Assembly: GCF_039839275.1 (NCBI RefSeq)
Contig: NZ_JBDOQP010000002.1
Span: 1,054,001 to 1,118,000 of the forward strand
Reading direction: 5' to 3'
DNA length: 64,000 nucleotides
Origin: Aerobium sp039839275
GTDB taxonomy: Bacteria; Pseudomonadota; Alphaproteobacteria; Rhizobiales; Rhizobiaceae
The notes beneath the pieces are model-generated. The model worked only from the letters and a program-made list of their open reading frames with translations. It had not been told where the DNA came from and did no database searches. A program made the position numbers and the translations under genes. Of the stretch, positions 7,914-15,694 are shown in pieces. The first letter of the stretch is position 1. Each line of letters begins with the position of its first letter.

Positions 7914-8507
7914 CTAGCCGGCAACGATGAGATAGATGCCCGACACGGCCGTTAGCCAACCGGCCAGCCGCATCGCCAACGTGCCGGCGTCACTCCTGAA
8001 AAGCCTGGCAAAGCCGATGCCCAGCCCCAGGCCCGCAGCGTGCAATGCCGCGGTGGCGATGGCGAAGCCGGCGGCGTAGCCGAGCGCGCCTGCCTCGCCA
8101 ATCTCGCCGCCATGTGCATGGCCATGGAACACCGCGAAAAAGCCGACGATCGCCATTCCGATCCCGACTGGCACGGGCACCGCCAGCGCCACGAGCAGTC
8201 CGATTGCCACCACCGACGACAGGATGGTCGGCTCGACGAAAGGCAGCGGCAGCCCGAGCGCCGAAAGGACGAAGCCGAGCGCCATTACGCCGACGAAGGC
8301 CGCCGGCACCGCCCACAGCGCCCTGCCGCCAAGCATCGCGGCCCAAAGACCCACGGCCACCATCGCAAGGACGTGGTCAAGGCCGAAAAGCGGATGGCTG
8401 AAGCCGGCGGCGAAGGAGCCATGCTCGCCCGGATCGAGGTGAGCCAGCGCTGGTGTGGCACTTGCGGCGAGCGCCAGCAAGGCGAGATAGGTGGCTCTGG
8501 TCTTCAT
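7914..8507 (-). CDS. ureJ: HupE/UreJ family membrane protein, probable nickel permease
   Basis: A 197-residue membrane protein with a cleavable-looking N-terminal signal (LALLALAASATPALAH) and about six membrane segments. The family signature HPLFGLDHVLAMVAVGLWA is at about residues 38-56, and FHGHAHGGE near residue 128 is a His-containing loop. HupE and UreJ proteins facilitate nickel entry and are encoded with NiFe hydrogenases or ureases. Position between ureA and ureB is typical of Hyphomicrobiales urease operons and supports UreJ. Transport direction and mechanism are inferred from homologues. Confidence 0.92.
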   Translation of the reverse strand: MKTRATYLALLALAASATPALAHLDPGEHGSFAAGFSHPLFGLDHVLAMVAVGLWAAMLGGRALWAVPAAFVGVMALGFVLSALGLPLPFVEPTILSSVVAIGLLVALAVPVPVGIGMAIVGFFAVFHGHAHGGEIGEAGALGYAAGFAIATAALHAAGLGLGIGFARLFRSDAGTLAMRLAGWLTAVSGIYLIVAG

Positions 8508-8532
8508 CGTGTCGGTTCCCTCTGTGCGATGG

Positions 8533-8835
8533 TCAGCGAATGGGCTCGTGGACGGTCACCAGCTTGGTGCCGTCCGGAAACGTCGCTTCGACCTGGACGT
8601 CATGGATCATCTCGGCGATCCCTTCCATCACCTGGTCGCGCGTCAGCACATGTGCGCCGGCTTCCATCAGATCGGCGACGGAGCGCCCGTCCCGCGCGCC
8701 CTCGACGACGAAGTCGGTGATCAGGGCGATGGCCTCCGGGTGGTTCAGCTTGACGCCTCGCTCAAGCCGCTTGCGGGCGACGATGGCCGCCATGGCGACG
8801 AGGAGCTTGTCTTTCTCGCGCGGCGTCAGGTTCAT
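8533..8835 (-). CDS. ureA: Urease gamma subunit UreA
   Basis: A 100-residue gamma subunit, with the family's MNLTPREKDKLLVAMAA start, KLNHPEAIALI and the conserved MIHDVQVEATFPDGTKLVTVH end. ATG 8835 gives the canonical length; the frame is open upstream only because it overlaps the ureD coding region in another frame. It lies 13 bases after ureD and 25 bases before ureJ. Confidence 0.97.
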   Translation of the reverse strand: MNLTPREKDKLLVAMAAIVARKRLERGVKLNHPEAIALITDFVVEGARDGRSVADLMEAGAHVLTRDQVMEGIAEMIHDVQVEATFPDGTKLVTVHEPIR

Positions 8836-8848
8836 GCTCGATCCATCC

Positions 8849-9691
8849 CTAAAGTGACCATGTTTTAGGCAAGCCTGCCCGTCCGTTAAGCATCTCGACA
8901 AGCGGTATGAGCCGCGCGCGCAGGCCGTAGCTGTCTTCGGCGACGAGCCTCGCAAGAAGCTTGCCAGTTGTCCCGACGCTCCACGCCGATACGCCGCCGC
9001 TCTCGCCAATGATCGCACGGGCCGCCTCGAGATGCCGGCCGACGTCCTCGCCAATCAGAAGCAGGGTCGCCATTGCCGTTGCGCTGCCCGTCACCGCGGT
9101 GCGCGAGAGAAGGTCGGCGACGTCCGGTCCAATGCAGACATCCTCGGCATGAACCAGCCGGCCATTGCAGCGTACGCGCCACCGGTCGCGGAACATCGCG
9201 TGACCGACCGTCTCGCCCATCGCACGGCGTCCGAATACCGTCGCCTCCAGAAGCAAGAGCTGCGCATCTTCGGCCAGCTCGACATCGAGCCGGCGCGCAA
9301 AGGCGGAGCGGTCGTAGGCGATGGTCTCCTGCGGCAGCCAGGCAAGGCGCGCGCCCGCGCCCGCGACCAGTTCGCAGTTCGCCTCCGCACGGCCCGCCGA
9401 CGAACGGTAGAGCTTTTCGCAGGCTTGCGTGGTGATCGCCACAGACGTGCCCTCGCCGGCCTCGATGCGCCATGCGATCCGGTCGCCCCCGGTGAGGCCG
9501 CCGGCGGTGTTGATCAGGATCGCCTCGAGCGGTTCTCCGGTCCGCGACGGCAGCCTTATCTTGGCCGCGCCTTCCTGGAAAAGCCGGTCGAGCCTGGTGG
9601 TTTCCCTGACACGCTTGGCAGTCAGCACGCCCCGCGCCTCCACCCGCTGCATGCGCGTCGCACCCGAAAGATCATCTGGCATGCAGTTCAT
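8849..9691 (-). CDS. ureD: Urease accessory protein UreD (UreH)
   Basis: A 280-residue scaffold protein that binds apo-urease first and recruits UreF and UreG. Visible family features are the LINTAGGLTGGDRIAW segment (about residues 60-75), ITTQACEKLYRS, and LLLLEATVFGRRAMGE. It is the first gene of the minus-strand urease operon. The intergenic region 9692-9840 before the divergent GST gene should hold the operon promoter, but I could not assign -35/-10 boxes with confidence. Confidence 0.96.
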   Translation of the reverse strand: MNCMPDDLSGATRMQRVEARGVLTAKRVRETTRLDRLFQEGAAKIRLPSRTGEPLEAILINTAGGLTGGDRIAWRIEAGEGTSVAITTQACEKLYRSSAGRAEANCELVAGAGARLAWLPQETIAYDRSAFARRLDVELAEDAQLLLLEATVFGRRAMGETVGHAMFRDRWRVRCNGRLVHAEDVCIGPDVADLLSRTAVTGSATAMATLLLIGEDVGRHLEAARAIIGESGGVSAWSVGTTGKLLARLVAEDSYGLRARLIPLVEMLNGRAGLPKTWSL

Positions 9692-9840
9692 CGGTTACTC
9701 CCCGACCCACCTTAGCAACCTGCGTGCCATGCCGCAGGCGGTATTTTCTGGCTCCTGGGTTGCGGCGGCGGCGAGGATATCTATCTCAAGCCGGTTCCAT
9801 CCTCGCCGCCCTGCGCGGCCACACCCCCAAGAGGCAACCG

Positions 9841-10545
9841 ATGACCGACCTGTCCAACTTTCCCATTGCTGCGCGTTGGCCGGCGAAGGAGCCGGAGAAG
9901 CTGCAACTGTATTCGTTCCCCACGCCAAACGGGGTCAAGGTGTCCATCGCGCTCGAAGAGAGCGGGCTTCCTTACGAGGCCCACGCCGTCAACATCATGA
10001 AAAACGAGACCTGGACCGACGACTTCCTGTCGCTCAACCCGAACGGCAAGATCCCGGCTATCCTCGACCCGGACGGCCCCGGCGGCAAGCCGCTGCCGCT
10101 CTTCGAGTCCGGTGCGATCCTCGTCTACCTCGCGGAAAAGACCGGCACGCTGATGCCGGCGGACCCCGCGCTCCGTTACGAGACGATCCAGTGGGTCTTC
10201 TTCCAGATGGGCGGCATCGGGCCGATGTTCGGCCAGCTCGGCTTCTTCTATAAATTCGGTGGCAAGGACTTCGAGGACAAGCGTCCGATGGAACGATACG
10301 CCAACGAATCGAAGCGACTGATGGGCGTGCTTGAAAAGCGGCTCAGCGACCGGCAGTGGATCATGGGCGACGACTATACGATCGCCGATATCGCCATATT
10401 CCCTTGGGTGCGCGCGCTGCGGGAGTTCTACGACGCCGATGCCGTGATCGGTTTCAAGGATTTCCCGAAGACGTTCGAATGGCTGGACCGCTGCCTTGCG
10501 CGTCCGGCAACCCAGAAGGGCCTGACGATCCCGCCACGGCCCTAA
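9841..10545 (+). CDS. Glutathione S-transferase family protein (YfcG/YghU-like)
   Basis: A 234-residue protein of the nu-class-like GSTs with disulphide-bond reductase activity in E. coli (YfcG, YghU). The N-terminal domain has PTPNGVKVSIALEE (about residues 27-40), LNPNGKIPAILD with the conserved cis-proline, and LFESGAILVYLAEKTG for glutathione binding. The C-terminal half includes WVFFQMGGIGPMFGQ and DDYTIADIAIFPW. Start at ATG 9841 (GAGGCA upstream) is preferred to an upstream in-frame start that lacks similarity. Divergent from ureD and convergent with sitD. Substrate not known. Confidence 0.9.
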   Translation: MTDLSNFPIAARWPAKEPEKLQLYSFPTPNGVKVSIALEESGLPYEAHAVNIMKNETWTDDFLSLNPNGKIPAILDPDGPGGKPLPLFESGAILVYLAEKTGTLMPADPALRYETIQWVFFQMGGIGPMFGQLGFFYKFGGKDFEDKRPMERYANESKRLMGVLEKRLSDRQWIMGDDYTIADIAIFPWVRALREFYDADAVIGFKDFPKTFEWLDRCLARPATQKGLTIPPRP

Positions 10546-10547
10546 AG

Positions 10548-10647
10548 CATGTCTCCCGAAAGTGAGAACGGGTTCGGGATAAAGGCACGCTAGAAACAAG
10601 CGCTAGAGCGCGGGAAGCGAATCCGAAGGATCGCGACGCGCTCTAGC
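10548..10647 (+). repeat. RIME-like intergenic palindromic element between gst and sitD
   Basis: Two nested inverted repeats lie between convergent genes. The first has arms TCCCGAA and TTCGGGA within the segment that begins GCATGTCTCCCGAAAG, which resembles intergenic mosaic repeats I recall from Mesorhizobium and Rhizobium genomes. The second is a perfect 11-bp pair, GCTAGAGCGCG at 10602-10612 and CGCGCTCTAGC at 10637-10647. The second hairpin contains the sitD stop codon and its last residues. It may act as a bidirectional terminator. Copy number in the genome cannot be checked here. Confidence 0.55.
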
Positions 10648-11457
10648 CGCCTTCAGCCGCGACCATGCGAACGCGCCGATGAACAAGGTCGTCATCAAGA
10701 CGACAATCGTCGGCGCGGGCGCGCTGTCGATGAAGAAGGCGAGATACACGCCCATCACGGCGCTTGTGGCGGCAATAGCCACCGACAGCGCCAGCATCGC
10801 CTCGAACCGCCGCGTCAACAGGAATGCGATGGCGCCCGGTGCGATCAGCATCGCGATGGCGAGGATGATGCCGACCGCCTTCAGGGCCCCGACGATCGTC
10901 AGCGACAAAATCCCCAGCAGACCGTAATGCAGGAAGCGCACCGGAAGACCGATGGCGCGCGCATGCTGGGCGTCGAACGCCGCCAGCAGCAGGTCACGCC
11001 GCAGCAGGCCGACGAAACCGAGAGAAAGCAGTGCGATCAGTCCGGTTTCGGCGACATCGCGCCAGACCACGCCCAGCATGTCGCCGAACAGGATGTGGGT
11101 GAGGTGCAGTTCGCTCTCGATCATCGAGAACATGACGATGCCGAGACCGAACATGCCGGAAAAGACGACGCCCATCACGGTGTCCTCCTTCACGCGGCTG
11201 TTCTCCTTCAAATATCCGACCGCAAGAGCACACACCAGCCCGGCAGCGAAGGCGCCAACGGCGAGCGGCAGGCCAACGACGTAGGCCAGCACGATGCCAG
11301 GCAGCACGGCATGGCTTATCGCATCGCCCATCAACGACCAGCCCTTGAGGACCAGGAACGGCGACAGAAGCCCCATGGGCAGGGCGACGAGCAGCGCAAT
11401 CGCCATCGCCTGCTGCATGAACGGAAGCTGGAACGGCAGCACGAGCAGTTCGATCAT
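10603..11457 (-). CDS. sitD: Manganese/iron ABC transporter permease SitD
   Basis: A 284-residue permease of the metal ABC-3 family with about eight to nine membrane segments. Family features are GLLSPFLVLKGWSLMGDAISHAVLPG near the N-terminus and ALKAVGIILAIAMLIAPGAIAFLL in the second half. It pairs with SitC to form the membrane channel. Its ATG overlaps the sitC stop by 4 bases. A longer open frame continues upstream across sitC but is a shadow there. The 3' end runs into a palindromic repeat. Confidence 0.92.
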   Translation of the reverse strand: MIELLVLPFQLPFMQQAMAIALLVALPMGLLSPFLVLKGWSLMGDAISHAVLPGIVLAYVVGLPLAVGAFAAGLVCALAVGYLKENSRVKEDTVMGVVFSGMFGLGIVMFSMIESELHLTHILFGDMLGVVWRDVAETGLIALLSLGFVGLLRRDLLLAAFDAQHARAIGLPVRFLHYGLLGILSLTIVGALKAVGIILAIAMLIAPGAIAFLLTRRFEAMLALSVAIAATSAVMGVYLAFFIDSAPAPTIVVLMTTLFIGAFAWSRLKAARARRDPSDSLPAL

Positions 11458-12314
11458 GCGGCATCCTCCAGCGCTGCCCGCGCCTGCCGGCGCGCCGCCA
11501 GCAATCCGTGCTTGGGCGCAAGGAAGAAGGCGGCGAGAAAGATCAGCGTCTGCAAAACGACGATGATGCCGCCGGTGGCGCCGTCGATGAAGAAGCTGGC
11601 ATAGGCGCCGACGAAACTCGTCAGCGTGCCGATCGCGACGCTCAACAGGATCAGGCGTGGGAAGCGGTCGGTCAGGAGATAGGCGGTGGCGCCCGGCGTC
11701 ACCACCATGGCAATGACCAGGAACGCGCCCACCGTCTGCAGCGCGGCAACCGTGGAAGCCGACAGCAGCGTGAAGAACAGCACCCGCAGCAGGTCCGGCC
11801 GCAGTCCCACCGAGCGCGCGTGGTTCTCGTCGAAGAAAACGACCATCAGGTCCTTCCATTTCAACGTCAAGATCGCCAGCGACACGCCGGCGATGATGGC
11901 GAGCTGCATCGTGTCGGCCGGCGTGATGGCAAGGATGTTGCCGAGAACGATGGTTTGGATGTTGACCGATGTCGGCGACAGCGACACCATGAACAGGCCG
12001 AGCCCGAAGAACGACGTGAAGATGAGGCCGATGACGGCGTCTTCCTTGAGTTTGGTCTGGCGGCTGATGAACAGCATCGCCGCCGCCGCGAGTCCGCCCG
12101 AAAAGAATGCGCCAACCGCGAAGGGAAGACCAAGCATGTAGGCGCCTGCCACGCCCGGGACGATCGCATGGGATAGCGCGTCGCCGATCAGCGACCAGCC
12201 CTTGAGCATCAAATAGGCCGAGAGGAACGCGCACACGGCGCCCACGAGCGCCGACACCCACATGGCGTTGACCATGTAACCATAGCCGAATGGCTCGAGC
12301 AGGAGTCCGATCAT
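11454..12314 (-). CDS. sitC: Manganese/iron ABC transporter permease SitC
   Basis: A 286-residue metal ABC-3 family permease, paralogous to the next gene. It has MLKGWSLIGDALSHAIVPGVAGAY-type residues near the N-terminus and the ALQTVGAFLVIAMVVTPGATAYLL segment about residues 195-218. It overlaps sitB and sitD by 4 bases each, so the operon is tightly coupled. Assignment to the Mn/Fe branch follows from the partner binding protein and the neighbouring Mur-type regulator. Confidence 0.92.
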   Translation of the reverse strand: MIGLLLEPFGYGYMVNAMWVSALVGAVCAFLSAYLMLKGWSLIGDALSHAIVPGVAGAYMLGLPFAVGAFFSGGLAAAAMLFISRQTKLKEDAVIGLIFTSFFGLGLFMVSLSPTSVNIQTIVLGNILAITPADTMQLAIIAGVSLAILTLKWKDLMVVFFDENHARSVGLRPDLLRVLFFTLLSASTVAALQTVGAFLVIAMVVTPGATAYLLTDRFPRLILLSVAIGTLTSFVGAYASFFIDGATGGIIVVLQTLIFLAAFFLAPKHGLLAARRQARAALEDAA

Positions 12315-13231
12315 GACTCGTCGCGACCCTGCGGGCCGGCGCCAGCGACGCTGGATTGCGGTTGGTCGCCGTAGAGCACGAAGGGCCGCTCGTCGTCGCT
12401 GATGACGGTGAGCTGCCGCGCATCCTCGTCTGCGTGCAGGTCGGTGCCGCCAAGCACGAAATGCCGCAGCACGCCGCCGAACGTCTTTTCGAGGTTGGCG
12501 CGGGTGAATATCTCATGCGTCGGGCCGTAGGCCAGCACGGTGCGGTCGAGCAGGATGGCGCGGTCGCAGAATTCAGGCACCGAGCCGAGATTATGCGTGG
12601 AGACCAGCATGATCCGGCCCTCCGCGCGCAACCGGCCGAGCAGCGCGATGATCGCTTCTTCGGTGTTGACGTCGACGCCGGTGAACGGCTCGTCGAGCAG
12701 GATCACCTGGCCTTCCTGCGCCAGCGCGCGAGCCAGGAAGACGCGCTTCTTCTGGCCGCCGGAGAGTTCGCCGATCTGGCGCTTGCGAAAGTCGGACATG
12801 CCGACGCGTTCAATGGCTTCGTCGACCATGCGGCGATCGTTCGCCGTGGGGATACGCAGGAAGTTCATGTGGCCGTAGCGTCCCATCATCACCACGTCCT
12901 CGACGAGGATCGGGAAGTTCCAGTCGACCTCCTCCGCCTGCGGAACATAGGCAACGACGTTGCGCTTGAGCGCGCGCCCTGCCGGCTCTCCCATGATCGA
13001 GACCGAGCCTGCCGCGAGCGGCACGAAGCCCATGATCGCCTTGAACAGGGTCGACTTGCCGGAGCCGTTGACGCCGACGAGCGCGGTGATGGTGCCGCGC
13101 GGGATTGCGAAGCTGGCATTCTTGAGGGCCGTGTGGCCGTTGCGATAGCTGACGGTGACGCCATCGACGCGCAGGCCGTCAGCCTCCGCGCCCGTCTCCG
13201 ATGCGATCGTCCTGCCGGGGTCGAGGTTCAT
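12311..13231 (-). CDS. sitB: Manganese/iron ABC transporter ATP-binding protein SitB
   Basis: A 306-residue ABC ATPase. Walker A GVNGSGKST is near residue 53, the signature LSGGQKKRVFLARAL near residue 155, and Walker B VILLDEPFTGVD near residue 175. YVPQAEEVDWNFPILVEDVVMMGRYG is typical of metal-type ATPases (SitB/ZnuC). The C-terminus is about 50 residues longer than a minimal domain. It overlaps sitA and sitC by 4 bases each. Confidence 0.94.
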   Translation of the reverse strand: MNLDPGRTIASETGAEADGLRVDGVTVSYRNGHTALKNASFAIPRGTITALVGVNGSGKSTLFKAIMGFVPLAAGSVSIMGEPAGRALKRNVVAYVPQAEEVDWNFPILVEDVVMMGRYGHMNFLRIPTANDRRMVDEAIERVGMSDFRKRQIGELSGGQKKRVFLARALAQEGQVILLDEPFTGVDVNTEEAIIALLGRLRAEGRIMLVSTHNLGSVPEFCDRAILLDRTVLAYGPTHEIFTRANLEKTFGGVLRHFVLGGTDLHADEDARQLTVISDDERPFVLYGDQPQSSVAGAGPQGRDES

Positions 13232-14115
13232 TCAGACAACCCCGCGGCAATCGTCTCCGTCGTCACCCGCAACAGGTCGAGATAGGTCGGCACGGGCCCG
13301 TTCTCGTCCGACAGCGAGTCGACGTAAAGTACGCCGCCATATCGGGAGCCTGTCTCGCGCGCCACCTGCTCTGCCGGGTCCGACGAGACGGTGCTCTCAC
13401 TGAAGATCGCGGGGATGTCATGCTCACGCATCGCGTCGATGACCTTGCGGATCTGCTGGGGCGTGCCCTGCGAATCCGCGTTGATCGGCCAGAGGTAGAG
13501 CTCCTCGAGCTCGAAATCCCGGGCGAGATAGGAGAATGCGCCCTCGCTCGTCACCAGCCACCGGCGCTCTTCGGGAATGGCTGCGAGGCGCTCGCGGATC
13601 GGCGCGATGGTGGCCTCGATCTCTTGAGCATAGGCGGCGGCATTGGCGGCATAGGTCTCCGCATTATCCGGATCGTGCTCCGACAGGGCGTCGCGGATGT
13701 TGTCGACATAGATAAGCACGTCCGAGGGAGACATCCAGGCATGCGGATTCGGTTTGCCGGAATAGGGCCCTTCGGAAATCCCCATCGGCTCGACGCCCTC
13801 GCTGACGACGACGCCCGGCACGTCGCGCAGATTCCTGAAGAAGCGTTCGAACCACAGTTCCAGATTGAGGCCGTTCCACAGCACCAGATCCGCGTCCTGT
13901 GCGCGCAGAATATCGCCTGGCGTCGGCTGGTACTCGTGGATCTCGGCATTCGGCCGGGTAATGGATTCCACGTCGGCGGCATCGCCGGCAACGTTTCTGG
14001 CAATGTCGGCGATGACGGTGAAGGTGGTGACGACCTTCAGCCGGTCCTCCTGCGCGGTGGCGGGCAGGATCGCGAAACAGAACAGGAGGGACGCGAGCAG
14101 CGGCCTGACGAACAT
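13228..14115 (-). CDS. sitA: Manganese/iron ABC transporter substrate-binding protein SitA
   Basis: A 295-residue periplasmic cluster A-I binding protein. The signal peptide (MFVRPLLASLLFCFAILPATA) is followed by TFTVIADIARNVAGD. The four expected metal ligands are H60 (EIHEYQPTPGD), H125 (NPHAWMSP), E191 (TSEGAF) and D266 (YVDSLSD). The His-His-Glu-Asp set and the absence of a His-rich loop indicate Mn2+/Fe2+ rather than Zn2+, in contrast to the ZnuA at 59 kb. An in-frame ATG at 14127 is an alternative start. Divergent from the Fur-family regulator gene, with an operator-like dyad between them. Confidence 0.94.
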   Translation of the reverse strand: MFVRPLLASLLFCFAILPATAQEDRLKVVTTFTVIADIARNVAGDAADVESITRPNAEIHEYQPTPGDILRAQDADLVLWNGLNLELWFERFFRNLRDVPGVVVSEGVEPMGISEGPYSGKPNPHAWMSPSDVLIYVDNIRDALSEHDPDNAETYAANAAAYAQEIEATIAPIRERLAAIPEERRWLVTSEGAFSYLARDFELEELYLWPINADSQGTPQQIRKVIDAMREHDIPAIFSESTVSSDPAEQVARETGSRYGGVLYVDSLSDENGPVPTYLDLLRVTTETIAAGLSE

Positions 14116-14187
14116 ACGGGGCTCCATGTGTGGAGGGGAGGCGGCAATCGTTGCATGACATCTAAAGCGCCCGCGGCGCGTTGTCAA

Positions 14188-14209
14188 TGCAATTGCAAAT
14201 CACTTGCAA
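14188..14209. promoter_or_regulatory. Putative Mur/Fur operator between sitA and mur
   Basis: The sitA-mur intergenic region holds a perfect 10-bp palindrome, TGCAATTGCA (14188-14197), overlapping TTGCAAATCACTTGCAA (14193-14209), in which the self-complementary TTGCAA occurs twice 11 bases apart. This resembles the Mur-responsive sequences I recall upstream of rhizobial sitABCD operons (TGCAA-rich dyads). It is placed to control sitA and possibly mur itself. No experimental support. Confidence 0.6.
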
Positions 14210-14290
14210 CTGAAGATTCCAAGAGAGGTCGGCTCGTCTGGCGACGCTTCCGTCTTTGCAAGCCATTCCCAACTGGCGCATAGTCCCGCC

Positions 14291-14722
14291 ATGAACGAAA
14301 CGCTGATTCCGAAACCGGATTATGAGGCGGCCCTGCGCGAAGCGGGCGTGCGCATCACGCGGCCAAGGCGCGTGATCCTCGGCATCCTGTCGGACGCCGG
14401 CGATCATCCTGACGCGATGGAAATCTTCCGGCGTGCGGTCGAAATCGACGCCAGCATTTCGCTGTCCACCGTCTACCGCACCATGAAGCTGCTCGAAGGC
14501 ATCGGCGCCATCCACCGTCATGCATTCGAGGGCGGCCCGTCGCGGTTCGAACCCGCCGCCGGCGACCACCACGACCACCTGATCGACATCGAGACAGGCG
14601 ACGTCATCGAGTTCCAGTCCGACCGCATCGAGGAACTGCAACACGAGATCGCGCGGGAACTCGGCTACGAGATCGTCCACCACAGGCTGGAGCTCTACGG
14701 GCGCAGGAAACGCAAGCGCTGA
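14291..14722 (+). CDS. mur: Fur-family regulator, probable manganese-responsive Mur
   Basis: A 143-residue Fur-family repressor. The winged-helix half has REAGVRITRPRRVILGIL and SISLSTVYRTMKLLE (recognition helix, about residues 50-65), then the metal-site segment AGDHHDHLIDIETGDVIEF. There are no cysteines, so the structural CxxC zinc sites of Zur/PerR are absent, as in alphaproteobacterial Mur/Fur. In Sinorhizobium and relatives this gene lies divergent from sitABCD and responds to manganese; the same arrangement here supports Mur. ATG 14291 is preferred over an upstream in-frame start, as it gives family length. Confidence 0.88.
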   Translation: MNETLIPKPDYEAALREAGVRITRPRRVILGILSDAGDHPDAMEIFRRAVEIDASISLSTVYRTMKLLEGIGAIHRHAFEGGPSRFEPAAGDHHDHLIDIETGDVIEFQSDRIEELQHEIARELGYEIVHHRLELYGRRKRKR

Positions 14723-14854
14723 AGGCGACCGGACACGCTCGCTTAACGTGTGACCTTCATATTGCCGAAATCCTGGTGTCGCAGAGAGAAGTGGTGACGT
14801 CGACGAACGGGCCCTGCCGGACGGCGTGCGCGGGCCGGGTGGGTGTGTGAGAGA

Positions 14855-15304
14855 ATGCTGACGCGAAAAGGCAAATACGGGCTCAAGGCGCTCGTGCATC
14901 TGTCACGGCTGCCCGGTGGCCAGATGGCCTTCGTCGGCGACATCGCCGCTGCCAATCGCATTCCCAAGAAGTTCCTCGACGCCATCCTCGGCGAATTGCG
15001 CAATGCCGGCTTCGTGCAGAGCCGCAAGGGCAAGGATGGCGGCTACCGCCTCGCCAAGCCTGCCACGGAGATCAAGATCGGCCACGTCGTGCGTGTCCTT
15101 GACGGGCCGCTGGCACCGATCTCCTGTGCCAGCCGATCCCGCTACGAGCGCTGCGAGGATTGCGATGAAGAGACCTGCCATGTCAGGCACATGATGCTCG
15201 ACGTCCGGCAGGCGATCGCCGAGGTTCTCGACAATCGCAGCCTCGCCCAAATGCGGGACGCGGCGAATGACGACAGTGCACTGGAACTGCAGGTCAGGGC
15301 CTGA
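14855..15304 (+). CDS. Rrf2-family transcriptional regulator with a cysteine cluster
   Basis: A 149-residue Rrf2 protein (RirA/IscR/NsrR family). The winged helix includes LTRKGKYGLKALVHLS and FLDAILGELRNAGFVQSRKGKDGGYRLAKP. Four cysteines follow at about residues 91, 100, 103 and 108, close to the three that hold the Fe-S cluster in RirA and IscR, so a redox or iron-sensing cluster is likely. It is too divergent for me to assign to RirA, IscR or NsrR. A 21-bp dyad upstream of the nearby small membrane protein gene could be its operator. An in-frame start at 14843 would add four residues. Confidence 0.88.
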   Translation: MLTRKGKYGLKALVHLSRLPGGQMAFVGDIAAANRIPKKFLDAILGELRNAGFVQSRKGKDGGYRLAKPATEIKIGHVVRVLDGPLAPISCASRSRYERCEDCDEETCHVRHMMLDVRQAIAEVLDNRSLAQMRDAANDDSALELQVRA

Positions 15305-15316
15305 GGCATATCGTCC

Positions 15317-15469
15317 TCAGGCGAGGGCACCGAAAACGACTGCGGCCATGAACCCGACCGCGAGCAGGAAGATGATGTAGGTGAGCGCGCCGGCGCGGCG
15401 CGATCGCCTGCCCGAGCCGTGATCCGTGGATGCCGCGCGACCGGAACGTGTCATGTGAGCGTACGCCAT
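15317..15469 (-). CDS. Small single-pass membrane protein (50 aa)
   Basis: A short frame preceded by an ideal ribosome site (GGAGGCGGAA directly before ATG 15467-15469). The N-terminal 28 residues are polar and basic (THGSGRRSRRAG-type) and the rest is one hydrophobic segment, ALTYIIFLLAVGFMAAVVFGALA, predicting an inside N-terminus and one membrane span. I do not recognise a family. It ends 12 bases from the convergent Rrf2 gene and has a promoter-like stretch with a dyad upstream, both of which support expression. Confidence 0.65.
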   Translation of the reverse strand: MAYAHMTRSGRAASTDHGSGRRSRRAGALTYIIFLLAVGFMAAVVFGALA

Positions 15470-15489
15470 TTCCGCCTCCGTTGAGCCAC

Positions 15490-15510
15490 AGTCTATAAAA
15501 TTGGTAGACT
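15490..15510. promoter_or_regulatory. 21-bp dyad in the promoter of the small membrane protein gene
   Basis: AGTCTA-N9-TAGACT, with an AT-rich centre, lies 20 bases upstream of the small membrane protein start. On the minus strand a possible -35 TTGCAA and -10 TTTTAT, 17 bases apart, would overlap it. Rrf2 regulators bind dyads of about this size, and an Rrf2 gene is adjacent, so it may be an operator. This link is inference only. Confidence 0.4.
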
Positions 15511-15694
15511 TTGTCGATTGCAAAAATTCGGCAAGACCGCGCAATCCTTTCCTCCTGTTGGGCCTGGCGTGGATTCCAATTCCAGACCGCGCCACCCGCC
15601 AATCCCACCACCGATTAACGGTTCAGTGGCGTTTGGGCGCTATGCTGCGCCGCAAAGTCCGGAAAACGGATACGCCACGACAGGGAGTCGGGAC

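Noticed and set aside
10603..12516. A single 637-codon minus-strand frame across sitD and sitC
   Set aside because: Only its last 284 codons are protein-like (SitD); the first part is an out-of-frame reading of sitC and sitB.
14755..14800. Possible sigma-70 promoter of the Rrf2 gene
   Set aside because: AT-rich stretches exist but no -35/-10 pair with proper spacing stood out.
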